A stretch of 57,010 nucleotides of DNA, from positions 1 through 57,010 of the forward strand of contig MESI01000102.1 of the NCBI GenBank assembly GCA_001770935.1. The letters are read 5' to 3'. Numbering within the stretch: the stretch's first letter is position 1; each line of letters starts with the position of its first letter. Below the pieces are notes generated by a model. The model ran no database searches and had not been told where the DNA came from. It saw only the letters and a program-made list of their open reading frames with translations. This document shows, one piece after another, positions 1-6,788 of this stretch. The position numbers and the translations under genes are program-made. Origin of the DNA: Burkholderiales bacterium RIFCSPLOWO2_12_FULL_61_40 (GTDB lineage: Bacteria > Pseudomonadota > Gammaproteobacteria > Burkholderiales > Burkholderiaceae_C).

Positions 1-1029
1 TCTGTTCTTTGCGGCGCAGACACCTGGGTGGATGTGGCCGAGTGGGCCGGTGACAATGAAGACTGGCTCAAAAAGTACCTCGTGTTGAAAAACGGCACGC
101 CGTCCCACGACACCTTCGGGCGCGTCTTTCGCCTGCTTGACGCCGCAGTCTTTGAACAGTGCTTTCGCCACTGGATTGTCGATATCGCAGGGGTTGCCAA
201 AGGCGTGATTGCCTTGGATGGAAAGACCCTGTGCGGCTCACGCGATGGTAAAAATACGGCCCTGCACATGGTTAGCGCCTTTGCCACCGAGAGCGGATTG
301 TGTCTGGGCCAAGAAGGCACTCGGGGCAAGGGTAACGAGATCATGGGCATCAAAACGCTGCTCGACACGTTAATGCTCAAAGACTGCATCGTCACCATTG
401 ATGCCATTGGCTGCCAGACGGAAATTGCCGAAAAGATAGTAGCGCGAGGGGGTGACTACCTGCTTGCGGTGAAGGAAAACCAAGGCAACCTGTTTGAGTC
501 CATTGACGAGTTTTTCGACGAAGGCCAAACACGGGGTTTTGGCAACACGCAGGTGAGCCGCTTTGAAACTCTGGAGAAAGACCACGGGCGCATTGAGACC
601 CGGCGCTATGTGTGGATAGACCGGCTGGACTGGATGGAGCCGTCGATACGCAACAACTGGGGAAATCTAGCCGGCGTGGGCCTGGTGGAGCGCCAGCGGG
701 AGATCAAAGGCAAGATATCCATCGAACGCACGCTGTACATCGGCTCCAAAGGCATTGCCTCGGCCCAGGCGCTGGCCAACGCGGCGCGAGGCCACTGGGG
801 AATCGAAAATCGCCTGCATTGGGTGCTCGATGTCACATTCCGCGAGGACGAATGCCGGGTACGCGTAGGGCATGCACCGCGCAATTTCTCATTGTTACGA
901 AAGTTCGCTTTGACGCTACTGCGTCAAGATCAGCAATACCTCAAACGCAGCTTGCGAAGTCGCCGAAAAACCGCTGACCGCCTTCCCGAATACAGGGAAT
1001 CACTCTTGGACCTTCAGGCTCGGGGGTAA
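1..1029 (+). CDS. ISAs1-family transposase, 5' end outside the window
   Basis: DDE transposase of the ISAs1 family (DDE_Tnp_1-associated domain). The reading frame is open from base 1 (the residues before the GTG at 28 already fit the family), so the gene begins upstream of the window. Seen: an N-terminal PSHDTFGRVF block, a first catalytic Asp in ALDGKTLCGSRD, a second in IVTIDAIGCQTEIA followed by LLAVKENQ, and the Glu region HWGIENRLHWVLDVTFREDE. The C-terminus looks complete, so the copy could be active if its left end is intact. It lies directly upstream of a broken regulator gene and opens a region rich in mobile-element debris. Confidence 0.93.
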   Translation, partial: SVLCGADTWVDVAEWAGDNEDWLKKYLVLKNGTPSHDTFGRVFRLLDAAVFEQCFRHWIVDIAGVAKGVIALDGKTLCGSRDGKNTALHMVSAFATESGLCLGQEGTRGKGNEIMGIKTLLDTLMLKDCIVTIDAIGCQTEIAEKIVARGGDYLLAVKENQGNLFESIDEFFDEGQTRGFGNTQVSRFETLEKDHGRIETRRYVWIDRLDWMEPSIRNNWGNLAGVGLVERQREIKGKISIERTLYIGSKGIASAQALANAARGHWGIENRLHWVLDVTFREDECRVRVGHAPRNFSLLRKFALTLLRQDQQYLKRSLRSRRKTADRLPEYRESLLDLQARG

Positions 1030-1030
1030 A

Positions 1031-1043
1031 TGCAATTGCCCTG
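1031..1043. repeat. probable right terminal inverted repeat of the ISAs1 element
   Basis: The bases tgcaattgccctg immediately follow the transposase stop. Read outward-in they are CAGGGCAATTGCA, the kind of CAG-starting terminus expected for this family. The left end is outside the window, so the pairing cannot be confirmed. Confidence 0.4.
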
Positions 1044-1146
1044 TTCAATTCCTTTGATAGTCTGGGTGAGGGACGCACTTCGGGTATTGCCGAAACGCAC
1101 GCAAATGCCAAATGCGTGTTGCATGGGATTACATCGAGACGATTTC

Positions 1147-1172
1147 TTGTATTACACAAAAAATCATATTAT
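1147..1172 (+). promoter_or_regulatory. candidate promoter region of the paaX-like gene
   Basis: An AT-rich island between the IS end and the regulator contains TATTAT (1167-1172) as a plausible -10. No convincing -35 is present: TTGTAT at 1147 is only 14 bp away. The placement just outside the IS end suggests the insertion may have altered upstream control. This is inference. Confidence 0.3.
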
Positions 1173-1207
1173 GATTGAGTGAGTAATGTTAAGCCACCAA
1201 CCACCGA

Positions 1208-2094
1208 GTGATCCCGCCCATGAAGGTTAACCCGAAAAATCTCATCCTGGAACTCTTGCTGGCGGTCGGCGAAAAGCCCATGACGGCCCGCGAGGCGATT
1301 TTGGCCTGTGCCCTCTTTGGCATCAGCGAAAACAGCCTGCGCGTCACCTTGACGCGGCTGACCGCTGCGAACCTGATTGTGATGGTGGGGCGGGGCGCTT
1401 ACCGGCTGGGCGGGGCGCTTACCGGCTGGGCCCGGCGGCTACCGATCTGGCGGACGAGGTGGCTACCTGGCGCACGGTGGAGACCCGTCTGGGGCCGTGG
1501 AATGGCGGGTATTTTGGCGTGCACTGCGGTGCACTGGGCCGCAGCGACCGCATGGCACTGCAACGGCGTGAGCGTGCCCTGCAAATGCTGGGCTTTCGGC
1601 CCCTGGAGCGTGGTCTGTACATCCGCCCGGACAACCTCATTCCCGGCATCGACGATGTACGCCAACGGCTTTACAAACTCGGTTTGGACCGGGAAGCCTC
1701 CGTGTTTCTGATCAGCGGCCTGGATGCAGAACGCGAGTCCCAAGCCCAACACCTGTGGGACAGCGATGCGCTGGCCCCCACCTATGCCCGCTTGCGCGCG
1801 CAACTGGAGGCGTGGATGGACAGTGCGCAGCAGCTTCCACTGGAAACCGCAGCCCGCGATGCCTTTCTGGTAGGGGGCAGTGCCATTCACCAACTGGTGT
1901 TTGACCCCTTGTTGCCCGAGCCCTTTATCGACGCTGCGCAGCGCCACGCTTTTATCCAGGCGGTGCAACGGTTTGACGAAATCGGCCGCGCCATCTGGAT
2001 CCGCCTTTTTGATTCCTATGCCGAGGCGTCATCCGCTGCACAAGCCCTTTCTCAACCTGCTGAATTGGAGTCTGACCATGAACCATCGCATTGA
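1208..2094 (+). pseudogene. PaaX-family transcriptional regulator, frameshifted by a 20-bp tandem duplication
   Basis: The N-terminal part (GTG 1208, or ATG 1220) is a winged-helix segment with LILELLLAVGEKPMTAREA and ISENSLRVTLTRL, as in PaaX/PhenR-type repressors. The rest of the protein (RTVETRLGPWNGG and ERGLYIRPDNL, PaaX C-terminal style) lies in another frame from 1459. Between them, cggggcgcttaccggctggg occurs twice back to back (1391-1410, 1411-1430). Removing one copy joins the frames exactly (GAYRLG-PAATDLADEVATWRTVE) and gives a normal 288-residue protein. As it stands the product would be a DNA-binding stub with an unrelated tail. It overlaps the downstream aidB-like start by 17 bp, so it probably governed that gene. 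Replication slippage could revert it. Confidence 0.85.
1391..1430 (+). repeat. exact 20-bp tandem duplication inside paaX-like gene
   Basis: Two identical adjacent 20-mers (1391-1410 and 1411-1430). Because 20 is not a multiple of three, the second copy shifts the frame. One copy restores an uninterrupted PaaX-like protein. Confidence 0.97.
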
Positions 2095-3760
2095 ACCCAC
2101 ACAAGCCGCTCCCTACCTGGCCGACACCCATGTTTTAAGCAACCTCTCTAACGAGCTGTGCGACTACAACATGTACAGCCAGGACGCCGCCCTGGTGGAA
2201 GCGGTGCGGCGCGAAGGCGGCCAGTGGGCCGAGAGTGAACTCAGCGCCTTTGGACAGATGACGGGCTCTGCCGACTACCTGGAACTGGGCACCCTGGCCA
2301 ACAAGTTCCAGCCCGAGTTGGATACCCATGACCGCTTCGGCAACCGTATTGATCTGGTGAAGTTTCACCCGGCCTACCACCAGCTCATGAAAACTTCCAT
2401 CGCGCACGGCCTGCATGCCTCGCCCTGGACGGCACCCGGCCCCGGTGCCCATGTGGCGCGCGCCGCCAAAAGTTACCTCCACAGCCAGGTGGAGGCCGGC
2501 CACGGCTGCCCCATCACCATGACCTTCGCCGCCGTGCCCGCCTTGCGCCTGCAGCCCGAGCTGGCCAGCGTGTGGGAGCCCAAAATCACCTCCCGCGTGT
2601 ACGACCCCCACAATGTGCCGGTGGAGCAAAAACAGGGCGTCACCATCGGCATGGCCATGACCGAGAAACAGGGTGGCTCGGACGTGCGCACCAACAGCAC
2701 CCGCGCCTACCCCGTGGGCAGTGGTGGGCCGGGCCAGGCCTATGAGCTGGTCGGGCACAAGTACTTTGTCTCGGCCCCCATGTGCGACGCCTTTTTGGTG
2801 CTGGCCCAGGCGCCCGGCGGCCTGTCGTGTTTCCTGCTGCCGCGCTGGCGCCCCGACGGTTCCAAAAACCCGATGCAGGTGCTGCGGCTCAAAAAGAAGA
2901 TGGGCAACGCCTCCAATGCCTCCAGCGAAACGGAGTTGCGCGGTGCCTTGGCCTGGATGGTGGGCGAAGAAGGGCGCGGCGTGCGTACCATCATTGAGAT
3001 GGTCAGCATGACCCGCTTTGACTGCATGATCGGCTCCAGCGCTGGCATGCGCATGGCCGCCTCGCAAGCGCTGCACCACTGCGCCCAGCGCTCGGCCTTT
3101 GGCAAGGTGCTGAACCAGCAACCGCTGATGCAAAACGTGCTGGCCGACCTGGCGCTGGAGAGCGAAGCCGCGCTGACCCTCACCCTGCGCATGGCCCGTG
3201 CCATGGACAACCGTACCGTGGAGACCGAAGACCTGCTGGTGCGCCTGGTCACGGCCGTGGGCAAATACTGGATCTGCAAACGCACGCCCAACCACGCCTA
3301 CGAGGCCATGGAGTGCATAGGCGGCAGCGGCGTGATGGAAGACTGCATGCTGCCGCGCCTGTTCCGCGAATCACCCGTCAACTCCATCTGGGAGGGCAGT
3401 GGCAATGTGCAGTGCCTGGATGTATTGCGTGCCCTGTCCAAAACACCGGCCGTAGTGGAGGCTTTCTTTGCCGAAGTCGGTCAGGCGCGTGGCGCCCATG
3501 CGGCGCTGGACCGCTACGTGGCCCACCTGGCCCAGGACTTCAAAGACCTGCAAGACTTTGAATACCGCGCCCGTGATGTGGTGGACCGCATGGCGCTGGC
3601 CCTGCAGGCGTCTTTGCTGGTGCGCAATGCCCCCGCCTTTGTGAGCGATGCCTTCTGCCATTCGCGCCTGGAGCAGCAGGGCCACCACAACTACGGCACC
3701 CTGCCGCGTGGCGTGGACGTGGCGGCCATCATTGCGCGCGCCACACCAAAGACCGCTTAG
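2078..3760 (+). CDS. aidB: AidB-like acyl-CoA dehydrogenase family flavoprotein
   Basis: 560 residues, close to the length of E. coli AidB, a FAD-binding acyl-CoA dehydrogenase homologue of the adaptive response to alkylation that binds DNA and has weak isovaleryl-CoA dehydrogenase activity. Seen: the AidB-type N-terminus (VLSNLSNELCDYNMYSQDAA), the acyl-CoA dehydrogenase signature MAMTEKQGGSDVR at about 192-204, and a C-terminal flavin-domain segment YEAMECIGGSGVMED. ATG 2078 is chosen because it matches family N-termini. The frame is open further upstream, but that stretch is the overlapping regulator. Start and stop overlap with the PaaX-like gene implies coupling, so the frameshift there may change its expression. 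An acyl-CoA catabolic role is the alternative. Confidence 0.88.
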   Translation: MNHRIEPTQAAPYLADTHVLSNLSNELCDYNMYSQDAALVEAVRREGGQWAESELSAFGQMTGSADYLELGTLANKFQPELDTHDRFGNRIDLVKFHPAYHQLMKTSIAHGLHASPWTAPGPGAHVARAAKSYLHSQVEAGHGCPITMTFAAVPALRLQPELASVWEPKITSRVYDPHNVPVEQKQGVTIGMAMTEKQGGSDVRTNSTRAYPVGSGGPGQAYELVGHKYFVSAPMCDAFLVLAQAPGGLSCFLLPRWRPDGSKNPMQVLRLKKKMGNASNASSETELRGALAWMVGEEGRGVRTIIEMVSMTRFDCMIGSSAGMRMAASQALHHCAQRSAFGKVLNQQPLMQNVLADLALESEAALTLTLRMARAMDNRTVETEDLLVRLVTAVGKYWICKRTPNHAYEAMECIGGSGVMEDCMLPRLFRESPVNSIWEGSGNVQCLDVLRALSKTPAVVEAFFAEVGQARGAHAALDRYVAHLAQDFKDLQDFEYRARDVVDRMALALQASLLVRNAPAFVSDAFCHSRLEQQGHHNYGTLPRGVDVAAIIARATPKTA

Positions 3761-3770
3761 AACCGCACTA

Positions 3771-3810
3771 TTGCTATGCTTTTAGGAGCTGGTGCGCCAG
3801 CGTAGGCCGG
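3771..3810 (+). repeat. dispersed ~50-bp repeat, copy 1 (intergenic, partial)
   Basis: Matches the family with TTGCTAT at the left, an AGCTG-GCGC middle and GTAGGCC at the right. It is shorter in the middle-right part than the best copies. Confidence 0.5.
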
Positions 3811-3997
3811 TAAAACGCAGTTGATTGAGAAGTTCAATACAGGGAAGAAATAGCGAAATCACTCTGATGCGCAGAAGCCAGCGACCGAGAATGCCGTGGG
3901 CCAGGTTCAGCCGTATTGCCAGACGTTTCATGTCACCCATCCACAACGCACACCCATACCCGGAGGAACGCTTCTATGCGTCACATACCTGAGGCAG

Positions 3998-4074
3998 GAG
4001 CCGTATGCAGTAATTCTGCACGTACGGATCTGTGCGGGGGTAGGGGATAACCTTTGTTTCTACCGCAACCATAC
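3998..4074 (+). ncRNA. group II intron 3' end: domains V and VI, orphaned
   Basis: Bases 3998-4030 fit a domain V hairpin: GAGCCGTATGC, a UAAU-type loop, GCACGTACGGATC. The AGC catalytic triad is at 3999-4001. A domain VI-like stem follows (gcggg..gtag paired with ctaccgc) with unpaired A near 4067 and a possible AY 3' end at about 4074. No reverse transcriptase/maturase gene or 5' domain I is recognisable upstream, so this looks like a truncated remnant. It abuts the dnaE2 remnant, as if intron or insertion events removed most of that gene. The family of the intron cannot be set from this piece. Confidence 0.72.
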
Positions 4075-4566
4075 GCAGTATCCACGAATACGAAGGGACT
4101 TCCCGCTTCCCGGTAACGGTAGGGTGCGATTCAAACTGATTGTAGATGTGCAGTCTGTTCCTCGTTTTATCGCAGCTTCAATTCATGCCAAAGCAAGAAA
4201 TACCGTCATCAATGAAAAATACCGAAACCGTTGCTTGACTTTGATGGAAGTCCCTGTAGACCGGCTGGTGGGTGGCATGGTGAAAAACGGCTACACGCCG
4301 GAATTTGCCGAGGCCATCTTCAAGCATATGGAAAGTTTTGGTGAATACGGTTTTCCCGAGAGCCACGCCGCCCGTTTTGCCCTGCTGGTGTGGGTGAGCT
4401 GCTGGCTGAAGCAACACGAGCCCGCCTGCTTTCTGGCGGCCTTGCTCAACAGCCACCCCTGGGCTTCTACGGCCCCGCGCAACTGGTGCAAGACGCCCAG
4501 CGCTGCGGCGTGGAGGTGCGCCCCATAGATGTGATGCACAGCGACTGGGATTGCACATTAGAGGAA

Positions 4567-4671
4567 ATGGGGTCAGATCCCGACACGAGCAAAGGGGGGG
4601 CAGACCCCGATTCAGGACAAAGCTCCAGTCGGAGAGGGGAGTGGTGAACGAAATCGGGCTCTGCCCCCTTT
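4567..4671. repeat. palindromic insertion in dnaE2 remnant, possible REP/MITE-like element
   Basis: Arms at 4591-4612 and 4651-4671 are imperfect inverted repeats (AAAGGGGGGGCAGACCCCG against the complement of cgggctctgcccccttt). The left flank contains ggggtcagatccc at 4569-4581, which resembles the terminal inverted repeat (ttggggtcagattcc) of the RAYT element at 45702-46562. It sits exactly at a weakly conserved joint of DnaE2. This could be a non-autonomous relative of the RAYT element. Confidence 0.5.
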
Positions 4672-5028
4672 GCGGCCACGCGAGCTAACGTCGCGCAACC
4701 CGCCATCCGCCTCGGCCTGCGCCTGGCCCACGGCCTCACCCAAGCCACCGCCCGCCAGCAATCCCCCTTCACCAGTACCCAGGACCTGGCCTTGCGCTGC
4801 GGCCTGGACGCAGGCGAGCTCAAGGCCCTGGCCAGCCTGTCCGGCCACCGCCGCCAGCAGGTATGGGACGCATCGGCCCTGGCCCCCGCGCCCGGTTTTC
4901 TCAAAGGTGTGCCCGTGGACGAGGCAGATTTGCAGTTGCCCGCAGCGCAAGAGGGCGAAGAGGTAGTGTTCGACTACGCCGCCGTCGGGCTCACTTTGCG
5001 CTCCCACTCCTTGCTGTTGTTGCGTGGG

Positions 5029-5054
5029 CAGCTATCAAAATTGAAGCTGCTCAC
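5029..5054 (+). repeat. dispersed ~50-bp repeat, partial copy 2 inside dnaE2 remnant
   Basis: Contains gctatcaaaattgaagctgc, the left half of the family, but lacks the GGGGGCTA right half. It may be coincidence. Confidence 0.3.
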
Positions 5055-5500
5055 CGCCGCCCAGATGCGCGACTACCCCACGGGGCACCTGGTGCGCGCC
5101 TGTGGCCCGGTCACCATGCGCCAGCAGCCCCAGACCGCCAAGGGCGTAGTGTTCGTCACGCTGGAGGACGAAACCGGCAGCGTCAATGTGATCGTCTGGA
5201 AAGCGGTGAAAGAGCGCTTTTGCCAGGAGGTGGTGCGCGCCCGCCTGCTGGCCGTGTACGGCGTGTGGCAGCGCGACGACGAAAGTGGCGGCGAGGTCCG
5301 CCACGTCGTGGCCAAGCATTTGGTGGACCTGACGCACCTGCTGGGCAACCTGGCCACGACGAGCCGGGATTTTCATTGAACCTGCGGAACTGGAGCCCGC
5401 GAAATGCTTGCGAAATACTGGTATGTGTACCGCCTGTGGGCCTCGCTGGACTATCCATTTGTGCCGTATTTGACACGCATGCACACATCTGCAATCATTG

Positions 5501-5516
5501 TGAGTAAATTTACTCA
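5501..5516. promoter_or_regulatory. perfect 16-bp palindrome upstream of the AAA_14/DUF4143 operon, candidate operator
   Basis: TGAGTAAATTTACTCA is an exact inverted repeat ending 9 bp before the ATG at 5526. A -10-like TACAAT (5518-5523) lies between palindrome and start codon, and no Shine-Dalgarno is visible. The transcript could therefore be leaderless and the palindrome could act as a repressor site over the promoter. No regulator gene is adjacent, so autoregulation or a distant regulator would be needed. Inference. Confidence 0.6.
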
Positions 5517-5525
5517 GTACAATTT

Positions 5526-6788
5526 ATGGCATTTCATCGCTCACAAGTTCAAGCACTGCGCGAGCGCTTGGAAGAAGCCCCTTTGTTCATCACGATTGTG
5601 GCGGGGCCCAGGCAGGTTGGCAAAACCACCTTGGTACGGCAAGCCTTGGAAAAATGCGCGCATCGTTTTTTAGCCGTCGACCAGCCCGCTGAGTCTCGGC
5701 CATTGGTATTTGGGGACTTCCTTTCGCAGACCAGCGAGATGGACGGAGCTCCCCGCGACGCCGCTTGGCTGATCCGCAGTTGGAAGGATGCCCGGCGGCA
5801 GTGCAAAGAATTCCAGCAAATCAACACAGGGCAGCCGTTCGCCTTCGTGCTGGACGAAATTCAGAAAGTACCGCGCTGGTCAGACACCGTGAAAGGTTTG
5901 TGGGATGCCGACCGCGCCCAAGGCCTTGCGATGCACGTGATCTTGCTCGGAAGCTCCCCCTTGTTGATTCAAAAAGGGCTGACCGAAAGCCTGGCCGGGC
6001 GTTTTGAGCTGATGCGGGTCTCCCATTGGTCATTTCTGGAAATGCACCAGGCGTTTGACTTCACCCTCAATGAATACATTTATTTTGGGGGCTACCCCGG
6101 CAGTGCCCGGCTCATCCGCGACGAAGGGCGTTGGCGCAACTATGTTCTGGCCAGCTTGGTGCAGCCCAGCATCGATACCGACATTTTGCAAATGACCCGT
6201 GTGGACAAACCCGCCTTGCTCAAGCAACTTTTTGAACTGGGGGCCAGCTACTCCGGCCAACTGCTCGCACTGGGCAAAGTCAAAGGGCAACTGCAAGACG
6301 CGGGCAACGAAACCACCCTGGCCGGGTACCTCCATCTCTTGGGAAATGCTGGCTTGCTCACCGGCTTGCACAAATACCACGTGGGCGCGGCACGCAGGCG
6401 GGCCGCGGCACCGAAATTTAACGTCCTCAACACCGCGCTGATGTCCAGTGCCACGCCCTACACCTATGCCCAGGCACAGGCAGACCGCAGTTACTGGGGG
6501 CGCCTGGTCGAAAGCACCGTGGGGGCACATCTCTGGAACACAGCGACCAGCAACGAGGAAATCAGCTATTGGCGCGAGAGCCCGCACGAGGTGGACTTTG
6601 TGATCACCGATGCCCTGCGGCTGACCGCGATCGAGGTAAAAAGCGGCCCCTCCATAGGCAAGCTGGGCGGTCTGACTGAGTTTGTCAAACAACATCCAAA
6701 CTGCAAACCACTGCTGGTGGGCACGGGCGGCATTGAGTTACCCGAGTTTTTGTCGTATCCGCTGGCGCATTGGTTGGATGGGGAGTGA
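5526..6788 (+). CDS. AAA_14 / DUF4143 P-loop ATPase with PD-(D/E)xK-like C-terminus
   Basis: 420 residues. An N-terminal AAA_14 module carries Walker A GPRQVGKTT (27-35), Walker B FAFVLDE (105-111), a sensor-like LLGSS (140-144) and a possible arginine finger in ESLAGRFE (154-161). The C-terminal DUF4143 region contains E329, D357 in HEVDFVI and E370-V-K372 in AIEVKSG, the arrangement of a PD-(D/E)xK nuclease fold. Members of this family are widespread, often horizontally spread, and poorly characterised. It is the first gene of an operon: its stop overlaps the GTG of the next gene (GTGA), implying coupled translation. The ATG has no clear ribosome-binding site. Nuclease activity is inferred from motifs only. 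Confidence 0.88.
   Translation: MAFHRSQVQALRERLEEAPLFITIVAGPRQVGKTTLVRQALEKCAHRFLAVDQPAESRPLVFGDFLSQTSEMDGAPRDAAWLIRSWKDARRQCKEFQQINTGQPFAFVLDEIQKVPRWSDTVKGLWDADRAQGLAMHVILLGSSPLLIQKGLTESLAGRFELMRVSHWSFLEMHQAFDFTLNEYIYFGGYPGSARLIRDEGRWRNYVLASLVQPSIDTDILQMTRVDKPALLKQLFELGASYSGQLLALGKVKGQLQDAGNETTLAGYLHLLGNAGLLTGLHKYHVGAARRRAAAPKFNVLNTALMSSATPYTYAQAQADRSYWGRLVESTVGAHLWNTATSNEEISYWRESPHEVDFVITDALRLTAIEVKSGPSIGKLGGLTEFVKQHPNCKPLLVGTGGIELPEFLSYPLAHWLDGE

Larger units (their letters stand above)
4255..5379 (+). pseudogene. dnaE2: remnant of error-prone DNA polymerase DnaE2/ImuC (C-terminal part only)
   Basis: Only about the last third of this roughly 1000-residue translesion polymerase survives. 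Seen in one frame: [19 protein letters not shown] and [17 protein letters not shown], then [13 protein letters not shown]. The frame breaks at a CCCC run (4456-4459). Restoring one C gives [20 protein letters not shown] in the next frame. After [15 protein letters not shown] a palindromic insert adds a stop (TGA 4645-4647). The original frame then resumes (RLGLRLAHGL) to the C-terminal OB-fold, including TAKGVVFVTLEDETGSVNVI, and ends LATTSRDFH, the usual DnaE2 terminus. No imuA/imuB partners are present. The gene is inactive. Confidence 0.9.

Noticed and set aside
3782..3931. Minus-strand open frame of 49 codons, [20 protein letters not shown] and on, ending in repeat copy 1
   Set aside because: Looks protein-like, but I know no homologue, it has no clear ribosome-binding site, and its end is formed by a dispersed repeat. 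Lies in debris before the intron fragment.
3896..4260. Continuous plus-strand frame running from the intron fragment into the dnaE2 remnant
   Set aside because: It translates through domain V/VI of a structured RNA and has no family similarity until the dnaE2 part. Treated as chance openness, not a fusion gene.
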